A stretch of 64,000 nt of DNA, taken from Sphingobium bisphenolivorans (GTDB taxonomy: Bacteria; Pseudomonadota; Alphaproteobacteria; Sphingomonadales; Sphingomonadaceae). The first letter of the stretch is position 1; each line of letters begins with the position of its first letter. Below the pieces are notes generated by a model that made no database searches, was not told the DNA's origin, and was given only the letters and a program-made list of their open reading frames with translations. Location: the NCBI RefSeq assembly GCF_000412635.1, contig NZ_ASTG01000019.1, forward strand, positions 1 to 64,000, given 5' to 3'. Position numbers and translations under genes: made by a program. Shown piece after piece: positions 46,285-55,113 of the stretch.

Positions 46285-46369
46285 CCCGCACTTCCCTTCG
46301 CAGAGCAGGTTGCGTTGCAGCGCGTCATGAAGGGAGGGGGAAATCGGCGATGGAAGACATAGATACGGC

Positions 46370-47308
46370 CTATGCCCTTTGTTGTGCCCTTATCCTGCGG
46401 AACACCTCGTCCCAGAAAAGCTGGGTGGCGGTGTCCCGGGCAGGCTCCGACCGGGCGAGCAGAAAAATATCATAGCTTGGCTCAGAATCAGCGTGGAGCA
46501 TGGGCCACAGCCTTCCGCCAGTCACATCGCTTTCGGCGGCGAGGACAGGAAGGAAGCCGATCCCGACACCCTGGGTGATGAGCCGTCGCGCTTCATGGAT
46601 ATCTTCGGCCAGCCCGCTCACTTGCGTGCCCAACCGATAACGCCGCCGCAGATGCGTGATCTGCTCGATCTCGTCATCGCCGGTCAGGACGAACCCCTGA
46701 TCCTTGAGTTCTCCCAGCCGGCTGACACGGTGCCCGAAATAGGGGCTGCTGCGGGAACAATAAAGCTGCTGCCGCTCCACCAGCAGCGGCTCGTACATCA
46801 GGCTGCCGCGAACGCTGCTGTCATAGCCAACGCCGATCTCAACCTCGCCCTGCTGAAGCGCGTCCAACACCTGCCGCCAGGGCGAGACACGGATTTCCAT
46901 GTGGATGGCGGGATTGCGCCGATGAAAGCTGGCGATTGCCTCATCGAACAAGGGGGAGACGAGTCCCGAGACGATCTGGATGCGGACGATGCCCTCGACC
47001 CGCTTCGTCGCCTGGGCTATCTGGTGGGGCATCATGCGCGCCGATTCCAGCATATCCTCGCACAGCGTCATCATCGCCCGTCCGGCTGCGGTCATTTCAA
47101 CGCCGGTCGCCGTGCGGTGGAGCAGCGTTGCGCCCACATGATCTTCCAGCCGCTTTAGCGCCGCGCTGATGCTGGGCTGCTGTCGATTGAGCTGGCGGGC
47201 CGCCGCGCCGATACCCCCGGCGCGGACGATGTCGACAAAGGTGCGCATCAGGTTCCAGTCGACGCGGCTGGCGAATTTCTTGTCGATCAGGGGAGTGCGG
47301 TCACTCAT
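46370..47308 (-). CDS. LysR-type regulator
   Basis: A 312-residue LysR regulator with an N-terminal HTH (IGAAARQLNRQQPSISAALK, residues about 33-52) and a standard effector-binding domain. A GGAG seven bases before the ATG supports the start. It is divergent from the 2-oxoglutarate/Fe(II)-type oxygenase gene, about 100 bp away, and follows no other gene closely. It likely controls the oxygenase and perhaps the flanking hydroxylase genes; this rests on arrangement alone. Confidence 0.88.
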   Translation of the reverse strand: MSDRTPLIDKKFASRVDWNLMRTFVDIVRAGGIGAAARQLNRQQPSISAALKRLEDHVGATLLHRTATGVEMTAAGRAMMTLCEDMLESARMMPHQIAQATKRVEGIVRIQIVSGLVSPLFDEAIASFHRRNPAIHMEIRVSPWRQVLDALQQGEVEIGVGYDSSVRGSLMYEPLLVERQQLYCSRSSPYFGHRVSRLGELKDQGFVLTGDDEIEQITHLRRRYRLGTQVSGLAEDIHEARRLITQGVGIGFLPVLAAESDVTGGRLWPMLHADSEPSYDIFLLARSEPARDTATQLFWDEVFRRIRAQQRA

Positions 47309-47410
47309 GCATGTCTCCGAGCGGCTTCGGGGCCCTCATAGATGAGATCAATGCAGAATATCAAATCATCCCGGCTATCCTTATGTCCTGATGATGACCA
47401 CAAGCGGGAC

Positions 47411-48427
47411 ATGACAGATGCCGCCACTCTTCCCGTCGTCGACATATCGCGCCTGAATGGGGGAAGCCTCGATGAACGAAGGGCGCTGGCCCGCGAACTG
47501 GACGACGCATGCGCCCGGCACGGCTTTCTCTACATCAAGGGTTCGCAGTTCGACCCGGCGCTGTTTCGCCGCCTGGTCGAACGCGCGCAGGCCTATTTCG
47601 CGCTCGACCATGATGCGAAGATGCGCAGCTATATAGGCCGTTCCGAAAATCACAGCGGCTATGTTCCGACAGGGGAAGAGCAATTTGCCGGCGGCTCCAA
47701 CGATCTCAAGGAGGCGTATGACGTCAATTACGACTATGCCGCCGCCGACGGACGTCGCCCGCTGCTGGGGCCTAACCTGTGGCCCGACATGCCGGGATTC
47801 CGCGAGGATGTGCAGGCCTATTACGCACATATTGTAAGCATCGGCCGCCAACTCTTCCGCGCTTTCGCCCTGGCGCTTGGACTGGATGAAGATCATTTCG
47901 ACGGACACCTGCGCCATCCACCCAATCAGTTGCGTCTGATCCATTATCCCTTCGACGCTGCGGCGGAGGATCGTCCGGGAATAGGCGCGCACACCGACTA
48001 TGAATGCTTCACTCTGCTGTTCGCGACGGGGCCTGGCCTGCAAATCGTGGACAAGCAGGGCCAGTGGGTGGACGTGCCACTGATCGAAGGCATGATGATC
48101 ATGAACATCGGCGACATGATGGAGGTGCTTTCCAATGGCCGTTATGTCGCAACCCGGCATCGCGTGAAGAAGGTGGAGCAGCAGCGCTTTTCCTTCCCGC
48201 TCTTTTTCGCCTGCGACTATGATTATGTCGTGGCACCGGTGATCGGCGGAGGGGCGGCGCGATATGCGCCAATCAAAGGCGGCGAGCATCTGTTCAACCA
48301 GACGGCCCAGACCTTCACCTATCTGAAGCGGAAGGTTGCGAGCGGCGAGCTGGCCCTCACTGACGCAGTGCCGCTCGACTCCTTCGGCCAGCATGCAACG
48401 GAGCTTGGGCATCATTCCTGTCTATGA
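47411..48427 (+). CDS. Isopenicillin-N-synthase-family 2-oxoglutarate/Fe(II) oxygenase
   Basis: A 338-residue non-haem iron oxygenase. The iron triad is H194, D196 (GAHTDYE) and H250 (ATRHRV), and the 2-oxoglutarate-binding pair is R259 and S261 (QRFSFPLFF). The N-terminal DIOX_N-type region starts PVVDISRLNGG. The ATG at 47411 is preferred because the domain begins right after it; an upstream in-frame ATG at 47342 is possible. Relatives hydroxylate or desaturate small molecules. It lies between two sterol-desaturase-like genes and next to a divergent LysR regulator, suggesting a shared oxidative pathway. Confidence 0.88.
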   Translation: MTDAATLPVVDISRLNGGSLDERRALARELDDACARHGFLYIKGSQFDPALFRRLVERAQAYFALDHDAKMRSYIGRSENHSGYVPTGEEQFAGGSNDLKEAYDVNYDYAAADGRRPLLGPNLWPDMPGFREDVQAYYAHIVSIGRQLFRAFALALGLDEDHFDGHLRHPPNQLRLIHYPFDAAAEDRPGIGAHTDYECFTLLFATGPGLQIVDKQGQWVDVPLIEGMMIMNIGDMMEVLSNGRYVATRHRVKKVEQQRFSFPLFFACDYDYVVAPVIGGGAARYAPIKGGEHLFNQTAQTFTYLKRKVASGELALTDAVPLDSFGQHATELGHHSCL

Positions 48428-48573
48428 CTTCTATATCCTATTTGCATCTGGCGTGATGAGTGCACGTTGCCGATGCACGCAACATCAGGTTTCACGGGCT
48501 GCAGACATCCCCCACGCGAGCGAGCGTGCCGGACGAAAAGCAGCGGCCCGGATGAGCAATAGAGAGCAGGCGC

Positions 48574-49569
48574 ATGGATGGTATTCGCGTAGGAAAACGA
48601 GTGATCGGCGCGCAATCGCCTGTCACGATTGGATGGGAAAACCTTCCCCGGGTCGAGGGCGGTCCGGTCAAGCAATTCATCTTTACCTGGTTTCAGCCCG
48701 CGGCGTTGTTCGCCCTGATCCTCTTTTGGTATTATGCACCCAACTCGATCGCGAAGGCATCCACGGCCATCGGCATTGGTATCGGGTTCAAGCTGCTTCT
48801 GCTCGCACTCGAATGGGTGAACCCCCGATACGAAAGCTGGCGCCTCACCTGGAAGGAGTTGGTCACCGATCTCTTTTACGTGGCGCTGGGTTACACGCTG
48901 ATCAACATGGTCGAGCGCTATATCGGCAGCGACGTCATCATCGAAGCATTGCAACATTCCTTTGACTGGGAAAAGTTCAACTGGTTCATCGGGCTTCCGC
49001 TGCTCGTCCAGGCGTTTCTGATCTCGTTCATCTTCGATTTCGGGCAATATTGGATGCATCGGGGAATGCATAACTGGTATCCGCTATGGCTCACCCATTC
49101 GGTCCACCACTATATCACTCAGCTGAACATCAACAAGGGCGCGGTCGGGAACCCCGTCGAACTGTTCCTGATCGGGCTTGGCGTGGGCGGCTTCCTGGAC
49201 TTCCTGCCACGCGCCGCGCTGCTGGCCGGCACCATCGGACTTGCGATCGGCACCTATCAGCATATCAATGTCCGCTTCAACACGCCGCGCTGGTGGCGTT
49301 TCCTCTTCAACACGACCGAGCATCACAGCCTGCATCATTCGCGCGACTTCGAAGCGAGCCGCAGCAACTATTCCAACACCTATATCTTCATCGACCGGAT
49401 GTTCGGGACCTGCGTGGACGGGGAGGCGGAACTGCTGGGCATGGAAGGCGGTCGGCGCATGTCGATCCGGGAGCAGATGACCTTTCCCTTCACCGAGGGA
49501 TGGCGGACGCTCAAGGAGAGGTTCAGCAGAGGTTCGATGGATCACGCCGTGAGCGTGCCTGCCGAGTAA
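48574..49569 (+). CDS. Sterol-desaturase-type di-iron membrane hydroxylase (paralogue B)
   Basis: A 331-residue membrane protein similar in layout to the product of 45355-46284. The His boxes are HRGMHN, HSVHHY and HHSLHH, with the same KGAVGNPVELFLIG segment. A cytosolic N-terminus of about 35 residues precedes the first membrane helix. The substrate is likely a membrane lipid. A small membrane protein gene follows after 27 bases and may be co-transcribed. Confidence 0.9.
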   Translation: MDGIRVGKRVIGAQSPVTIGWENLPRVEGGPVKQFIFTWFQPAALFALILFWYYAPNSIAKASTAIGIGIGFKLLLLALEWVNPRYESWRLTWKELVTDLFYVALGYTLINMVERYIGSDVIIEALQHSFDWEKFNWFIGLPLLVQAFLISFIFDFGQYWMHRGMHNWYPLWLTHSVHHYITQLNINKGAVGNPVELFLIGLGVGGFLDFLPRAALLAGTIGLAIGTYQHINVRFNTPRWWRFLFNTTEHHSLHHSRDFEASRSNYSNTYIFIDRMFGTCVDGEAELLGMEGGRRMSIREQMTFPFTEGWRTLKERFSRGSMDHAVSVPAE

Positions 49570-49596
49570 AAGTGGCTTGTGAGAAAAGGGTGTCAT

Positions 49597-50199
49597 GTGA
49601 ACGCGCGCATATTCGACTGGATCTGGCACATCAGGGGCAGCGTGGCGATCGCGCCTGAGCAACCGACGGATGATGTGCTGGGGAGGCTTGATCCCCTTTT
49701 CCGGCAGGACGGCACCAGCCATAGCCGCACCGGCGACCGGCTGACCTTCAGCAAGAAAGATCCGGCGGCGCAGGACAAGATGTCGATTTTCGACCGGGGT
49801 GTTCTGCAGGTCGAAAAGGGTGCGAGCGGGTCCATTCTGCGCTACCATCTGACCAGCAAGGCGCTGCTATTCTGTTTCCTGGCTCCCTTTTTCTTCCTGG
49901 CCGTCGCGCAATTGACCGTCGCCATCGGCAAGCTTGAAAAGCCGTCAACTGAAGCCGTGGAGAAAAAGCCGCACAAGGAACCCGCGCTGCTGCCGCAGAA
50001 CCCGATCGACAAGGCCCTGGGCGCTCCGGCCCCAGAGAAGCCGGACAAGAAGAAAGCTGAAGAGCAGGACAAGAAGCCTTCGCCCACGCCTGCCTATGTC
50101 TTCGCGGCCCTCTTTGCCATCCTCTATGTGGCAGGGCGGCTGCTTGAGGATAAGCTCGTCAAGTCGCTCTTCAGAAAGAGCGTGCTTAGCGCTCAATAG
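49597..50199 (+). CDS. Two-helix membrane protein with charged linker
   Basis: A 200-residue hypothetical protein. Residues 1-85 form a soluble domain, followed by a membrane segment (ALLFCFLAPFFFLAVAQLTV), a long Lys/Glu/Pro-rich linker and a second hydrophobic segment (YVFAALFAILYVAGRLL). The start is a GTG at 49597 with AAAAGGG upstream; another in-frame GTG lies at 49579. It follows the desaturase-like gene B on the same strand. No family recognised; the linker might span the periplasm. Confidence 0.62.
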   Translation: MNARIFDWIWHIRGSVAIAPEQPTDDVLGRLDPLFRQDGTSHSRTGDRLTFSKKDPAAQDKMSIFDRGVLQVEKGASGSILRYHLTSKALLFCFLAPFFFLAVAQLTVAIGKLEKPSTEAVEKKPHKEPALLPQNPIDKALGAPAPEKPDKKKAEEQDKKPSPTPAYVFAALFAILYVAGRLLEDKLVKSLFRKSVLSAQ

Positions 50200-50245
50200 T
50201 GGCTCCTTCGGCGCGCAGGGTGGCATGCCATGGATTGCACTCCTA

Positions 50246-50265
50246 ATAGGGATTGATATCCCTAT
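50246..50265. promoter_or_regulatory. Perfect ATAGGGAT/ATCCCTAT inverted repeat
   Basis: Two perfect 8-bp arms flank a 4-base centre, in the gap between convergent genes. It is AT-richer than usual terminators here and lacks a T-tract, so it may be a hairpin transcript end or a protein site. A separate 10-bp palindrome TGGCATGCCA lies just upstream at 50221-50230. Confidence 0.45.
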
Positions 50266-50339
50266 GACGGTCCCTTACCTCCCTGGTCGCCTGACCGCTT
50301 GGCCGGCGATCGATAATGACATCCGCTTTGCGCCCGCCC

Positions 50340-53300
50340 TTATAATTTGCCTATTTCTTCCACGATCGTGCGGAACGCCACGGGCTTCTGGAGCCGCGTG
50401 ACATGGTGCATGTCTGGCGGGATCGCATCGGGATCGTAGCCCGTCATGAAGATGAAGGGGATGCCGCGTTCCAGCAGCGTCCGGGCGACCTCGAACTGCG
50501 GGCCGCCGCCGCCCAGGTTCAGGTCCAGCAACGCATGGGTGGGCGTCTGCGAATCCAGCAGGTCGAGTGTGGCGTCGGTGCTTGGACAGGGACCCAACAC
50601 GTCGGCACCGGCCCCGCGCAGGGCGGAGGCGGTGTCGACGGCGATATAATAGTCGTCTTCGACCACCAGGACAGTGCGGCCGGACAGGTCAGGGGCATCT
50701 GTCATGTCGAGAACTCCTCCAAAGATCGTCACAGGCGCGGGCGCATCGGTTGCAAGGATGCTTTCCCCGTCGTTCAGCGGAAACGTCAAATGGCAATGGG
50801 CGCCTTCCGGGCGGAAGGTGAGCCTCCCCGTGCCCTGAAGTTCATAGGGTATGCGGCCTTCGATAAGGTCGCTGCCGAAGCCTCGGCGCGTGACAGGCTC
50901 TTGAACGGCGACGCCTTCTTCGGTCCAGTCCAGCGCCAGCCAAGGACGGCCACCCCTTTGGAAGGGCGTCCAATTTACCCGAAGCCGGCCTTCAGGAGCC
51001 GAAAAAGCGCCATATTTGAGTGCATTGGTCGCGAGTTCGTGAAACGCCAGGGTCAGCACCTCCACCGCTTTAGGGGAGAGGCGGACGTCAGGACCAACAA
51101 GCTCGAACTGATCGGAGCGATGCGCCTGTGCGCTCACCTCGCTCTTTATGATATCGCATAGCGCGCCGCCGCCATTGGCCTCCCGCGTCAGCAGCACCTG
51201 CACACGCGCCAGTGCCATCAGCCGTCCTTCCAACAGCGATTTGTAGTCTTCTACATCGGCCGCGCCCTGCGCCGTGCGAAGGACGACTGACCGGGTCATC
51301 GCCAATATGTTGCGGACGCGATGCTGAAGCTCCGCGAGCAGAATTGCCTGATGTTCGACAGCCAGCCTAGCGTCTGTGACATCTTCGGCAATGCCGCCAA
51401 TGCGTGGGATGTCGCCATTGTCGCGAAGCGGGAAGGCGGTGCTTCTGATCCATCGGAATGCCAGGTCCGACGGTCTTTGGATGCGAAATTCATGCACGAC
51501 GCTCTCGCCCCGGCTTGCCTCTGCCAGGTGCTGCAGCGCTCCGTTCCGATCCTCTGGAAGAACCATCGATGCCCAACGGGCCACGTCACCCAGCAGGGCG
51601 CTGGTCTCAACGCCGTAGATTTCCGCGGATGCCGGGCTCACAAATTCCATCGAGCGGGTTTCCGCGTCGCGTATCCATAGCGCCGCGGCAGAGGCTTTGG
51701 CGAATTGCTGGAAGCGTTCCTCGCTTTCACGCAGCGCCGCCTGCGCCTCGACTTCGAGCGTGATGTCGCGGCTGGCACCCACGATGCGGACCGCTCGGCG
51801 ATGCGAGCCCTCGCCCTGAAACTCGGCCTTGCCCCAGGCTCGCAGCCAGCGATAGGAGGCGTCGCCCCGGCCGATTCGATAGTCGATGTCGTAGCGGCCG
51901 TCGCCTTCGATGTCCGACGCATGGCGCAGCGCCGCGAACATGGCCTTAAAGTCGTCGGGGTGAGCGACCCTGGCGATCTCTTCGGGGCGAATGTCCACCA
52001 TGTCGGAGGCCAAGTTGTAAAGCTCTCGCGCACGCGCGTCGAAGCGGCAGACATTTGCCAGCAGATCATACTCCCATGCGCCCATTTCCGCCGCGCCGAA
52101 GGCGAGGTCGAGAAGCTCCTCGCTCCTGCGCAGCGATGTTTCGGCGCGGGCCCGCTGTACCGCCGCCCAGGTCCGCTCGGCGGATTCCTCCACCAGGACG
52201 ACGTCAGCGGGCGTCGATATGTGCGGGTTCCTGAAGTGGACCGTAATGAACGCGACCAAACGCCCGTCCTTCCGAATCGGGACCTTGATCAGGCTTCGAC
52301 AGCCTACCCCCGCGAAGGCCTTCTTCTGTTCGGGAGTGAGGTCTTCCGCCGCCTGCACGTCGGCTCGGTTGACGCTTTGGCCGAGCTTCGCCTGCACATG
52401 GCCCAGCGGATCGAAGGCTGACCAGTCATAAGTGAAGCCATCGAAGGAGGAAAGGTCCGCCGCCCGGTCTTCGGCCAGCAAGCAGTATGTGTCTTCGTTC
52501 GCCTTAAGCTCGGCATAGGCCACGCGATCCGCGCCCAGATGCTCTCGCAAGATCGCGCTGGCGATGCGTTGAACCTCGATCGGCTCACTCACGGGGCGCA
52601 GTGCATCGCTCAGCCTCAACAGATATTGCTGTCGTTCCTCGCTTTCCCGAAGGCCGAGTTCGATCTCCTTGCGACGGGTGACATCCTCCATCAGGCCGAT
52701 CATGCGGTAGGGGACGCCGGCCTCGTCGTAGAAGAAATGCCCGCGCGCCGCGCACCAGCGGTTGGAGCCGTCGGCACGGAGCGTCCGGAATTCATGCGCA
52801 TAGGTACCCCGATGAGCGCGCGCCTGCTCGATCAGCAGGACCGCCTGCTCACGGTCGTCTGGATGAACCTTGGCAAGCCATGCGTCGAAGCTCGGGATGA
52901 CCTCTCCGGGCGTGTAGCCCTGAAGAAGGAAATGCCGGTCGTTCCAGGTGATGTGGCCGGTCCGCATGTTCCAGTCCCAACTCGCCAGTTCGGCGATCTC
53001 GACCGCGAGCGCGAGGCGTTCTTCACTTTCCCTCAGCGCGTGATCTGCATTCTTGCGCGCGGTGACGTCCTGGAACAGCACGGCTACGCGGCGGCTGTCG
53101 GCATCGTTCGGTTCTGGTTTGAAGAGGAGGAAATCATACCATCGCCCTTGCAGAGACGCGAAGCGCTCCTGCCGCTGGGGCTCGCCGTTCACGGCCACCC
53201 GGCCCCAGACTTCGTACCAATGATCCTTATTTTCGGGGCAAAACGCCCGCAGGCGCTGCCCCGTAGGATCAACGCCGAGCATTCGCTTCGCGGCCGGATT

Positions 53301-53468
53301 CGACTCCACAAAGGCTATGTCCACGACCTGGCCATTGTCGTCAAAGATTACGTCGGCTAGAAGGTAGCCCTGATCCATCGCATTGAAGAGCGTCAGATAT
53401 TTCCGTTCGCTCTGCCTCAATGCGTCTACCACAGGGGCGGGCGCGGCGCCTCGTCTGCTCTCCGGCAT
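50340..53468 (-). CDS. Multi-PAS/GAF HWE-type hybrid histidine kinase with C-terminal receiver
   Basis: A 1042-residue soluble sensor kinase. In order: PAS (about 20-135), PAS with PAC (about 150-275), GAF (about 290-445), PAS (about 455-580), PAS (about 590-705), an HWE/HisKA_2 kinase core (phospho-His in LLAELQHRVRNILAMT, ATPase motif HELATNALKYGA, then GFGSDLIEG) and a receiver domain with phospho-acceptor Asp in HALLDLNLGGGG. No membrane segment is seen, so the signal is intracellular. It stands alone without a separate output regulator. The lone receiver suggests an intramolecular phosphorelay or phosphate sink. Confidence 0.9.
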   Translation of the reverse strand: MPESRRGAAPAPVVDALRQSERKYLTLFNAMDQGYLLADVIFDDNGQVVDIAFVESNPAAKRMLGVDPTGQRLRAFCPENKDHWYEVWGRVAVNGEPQRQERFASLQGRWYDFLLFKPEPNDADSRRVAVLFQDVTARKNADHALRESEERLALAVEIAELASWDWNMRTGHITWNDRHFLLQGYTPGEVIPSFDAWLAKVHPDDREQAVLLIEQARAHRGTYAHEFRTLRADGSNRWCAARGHFFYDEAGVPYRMIGLMEDVTRRKEIELGLRESEERQQYLLRLSDALRPVSEPIEVQRIASAILREHLGADRVAYAELKANEDTYCLLAEDRAADLSSFDGFTYDWSAFDPLGHVQAKLGQSVNRADVQAAEDLTPEQKKAFAGVGCRSLIKVPIRKDGRLVAFITVHFRNPHISTPADVVLVEESAERTWAAVQRARAETSLRRSEELLDLAFGAAEMGAWEYDLLANVCRFDARARELYNLASDMVDIRPEEIARVAHPDDFKAMFAALRHASDIEGDGRYDIDYRIGRGDASYRWLRAWGKAEFQGEGSHRRAVRIVGASRDITLEVEAQAALRESEERFQQFAKASAAALWIRDAETRSMEFVSPASAEIYGVETSALLGDVARWASMVLPEDRNGALQHLAEASRGESVVHEFRIQRPSDLAFRWIRSTAFPLRDNGDIPRIGGIAEDVTDARLAVEHQAILLAELQHRVRNILAMTRSVVLRTAQGAADVEDYKSLLEGRLMALARVQVLLTREANGGGALCDIIKSEVSAQAHRSDQFELVGPDVRLSPKAVEVLTLAFHELATNALKYGAFSAPEGRLRVNWTPFQRGGRPWLALDWTEEGVAVQEPVTRRGFGSDLIEGRIPYELQGTGRLTFRPEGAHCHLTFPLNDGESILATDAPAPVTIFGGVLDMTDAPDLSGRTVLVVEDDYYIAVDTASALRGAGADVLGPCPSTDATLDLLDSQTPTHALLDLNLGGGGPQFEVARTLLERGIPFIFMTGYDPDAIPPDMHHVTRLQKPVAFRTIVEEIGKL

Positions 53469-53568
53469 TGTCGCTCTCCAACCCAGCTTGGCAGGGAATC
53501 TACGCCAGTTGGCACCGCATGCAACGCCCTAAAAGACGCGATTCGGCCAAGCTCCGGGGATCAGTGGC

Positions 53569-54024
53569 TTAGCGACGCAGCCTGACTACCGTCTCGTCCA
53601 GCACTGAGAGGAAACGCGACCGGTCCGCCTTGCCGAAGGGCGCGGGCCCGCCGATCCCGTCTCCGACCGCGCCCGACCGCAAATCCGCCATGATGGCGCG
53701 AACGGCTACGGCATTGCCGATCGACGCGCTGGTGAAGGGCTTTCCGGTGGGCGCGATCACCGCCCCGCACCCGGCCTTGAGGCAGCGGTCGGCCAGCAAT
53801 ATGTCGGCGGTTACGGTGATGGACTTTGGCTCGACATGCTCCACGATCCAGTCGTCGGCCGCGTCGAACCGGGCATCGACCACCACGCGGGAGACGAGCG
53901 GATGCGCCGGCACGCGAATGGGGCTGTTGCTGACGACGATGACCGGTACGTCATATCGCCAGGCGACCTTGTAGCTTTCGTCCTTTACCGGACAGGCGTC
54001 AGCATCGATGAGGATTTGGACCAT
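53569..54024 (-). CDS. YaiI/YqxD-family (DUF188, UPF0178) protein
   Basis: A 151-residue protein with the PIN-like-fold pattern of DUF188: ILIDADACPVKDE at the start, VVDARFDAADDWI, ITVTADILLADRCL and a C-terminal FLSVLDETV. Conserved acidic residues suggest a nuclease-like site, but no activity is established. It is widely conserved and not linked to its neighbours here. Confidence 0.88.
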   Translation of the reverse strand: MVQILIDADACPVKDESYKVAWRYDVPVIVVSNSPIRVPAHPLVSRVVVDARFDAADDWIVEHVEPKSITVTADILLADRCLKAGCGAVIAPTGKPFTSASIGNAVAVRAIMADLRSGAVGDGIGGPAPFGKADRSRFLSVLDETVVRLRR

Positions 54025-54149
54025 GTGACCCTGTTAGGGTGCAAAGGCGGGGAAGGGGAGGGGCTTCTTGCCCGCCATGTCCTTTCGTGGGTCGCCATCC
54101 GGCTGCCCGCATGGCAGTAGATAGCGCATGACAAGACGGAGATCCGAAC

Positions 54150-54551
54150 ATGCTGCCCGCCCGCACCTATAGCGTGACGATCAACCGGGAGTGGACGGCG
54201 GTTTATGAGATGATCTGGCGGCCGGAATTCTTCCCGCGATGGGCGTTGGGTTTGACCGAGGCCGATCTGCGGCCTGACGGCGAAGGCTGGCTGGCGGACG
54301 GCGCCGAAGGACCCATCCGCATCCGCTTCACCCCGCATAACGACTTCGGCGTCATGGACCATCATGTCGATGTGGGCTCGGGCGAGGAGGTCCATGTGCC
54401 GCTGCGCGTGGTGCAGAATGGCGATGGGGCGGAGGTGATGCTGACGTTGTTTCGTCAGCCTGGCATGGATGACGAGCGCTTCGCCGCCGACATCAAATGG
54501 ATCAACCGCGATCTTCGGGCGCTGAAGGCCATTGTCGAGGGGAGCGCCTGA
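54150..54551 (+). CDS. SRPBCC-like hypothetical protein
   Basis: A 133-residue protein whose pattern suits a START/polyketide-cyclase-like fold: an opening strand TYSVTINREWTAVYEMIWRP, a central run DFGVMDHHVDVGSGEEVHVP and a long C-terminal helix (DDERFAADIKWINRDLRALK). Such proteins bind small hydrophobic ligands. The fold call is tentative. It converges with the pseudouridine synthase gene, three bases from its stop. Confidence 0.6.
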   Translation: MLPARTYSVTINREWTAVYEMIWRPEFFPRWALGLTEADLRPDGEGWLADGAEGPIRIRFTPHNDFGVMDHHVDVGSGEEVHVPLRVVQNGDGAEVMLTLFRQPGMDDERFAADIKWINRDLRALKAIVEGSA

Positions 54552-54554
54552 ACG

Positions 54555-55106
54555 TCAGGCGCCGCCCTTCGCTTCCCGCCACTGTCCCGGCTCGATGCCG
54601 TCGAGCGTCCAGTCGCCGATCCGCCAGCGGACGAGCCGCAGCGTCGGATGCCCCACCGCCGCCGTCATCCGCCGAACCTGCCGGTTGCGCCCTTCCCGAA
54701 TGGTGAGGCGCAGCCAGCAGTCGGGCACGCTCTTGCGGAACCGCACCGGCGGATCGCGGGGCCAGAGTGCGGGGTCGTCGATGCGCTCCGCCTGCGCAGG
54801 CAGGGTCGGTCCGTCCTTCAGCGTGACGCCGCGCCGCAGCGCGCTCAGCGCCGCTTCGTCGGGCTCGCCCTCGACCTGCGCCAGATAGGTTTTCGGCGTC
54901 TTGAAGCGCGGGTCGGCGATCCGCGCCTGCAAGCGGCCGTCGTCGGTCAGCAGCAGCAGCCCCTCGCTGTCCAGATCGAGTCGGCCGGCGGGATAGACGT
55001 CCGGCCGATCGATATACGCCGCCAGCGTGGGGCGCGGCGGGCCTGTGCGCTCATCGCTGAACTGGCAGAGCACGCCATAGGGCTTGTTGAACAGGATGAG
55101 CGTCAT
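54555..55106 (-). CDS. RsuA/RluE-type pseudouridine synthase
   Basis: Isomerises a uridine in ribosomal RNA. The 183-residue protein has the catalytic Asp motif [17 protein letters not shown] and the RsuA-family segments [13 protein letters not shown] and [18 protein letters not shown]. It lacks an N-terminal S4 domain, like RluE, so 23S modification is the better guess. The ATG at 55106 has GGGAGGAG ten bases upstream; an in-frame ATG at 55127 is less likely. It follows the ribosomal oxygenase gene by seven bases, so both act in ribosome maturation. Confidence 0.88.
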   Translation of the reverse strand: MTLILFNKPYGVLCQFSDERTGPPRPTLAAYIDRPDVYPAGRLDLDSEGLLLLTDDGRLQARIADPRFKTPKTYLAQVEGEPDEAALSALRRGVTLKDGPTLPAQAERIDDPALWPRDPPVRFRKSVPDCWLRLTIREGRNRQVRRMTAAVGHPTLRLVRWRIGDWTLDGIEPGQWREAKGGA

Positions 55107-55113
55107 CGCGCTG

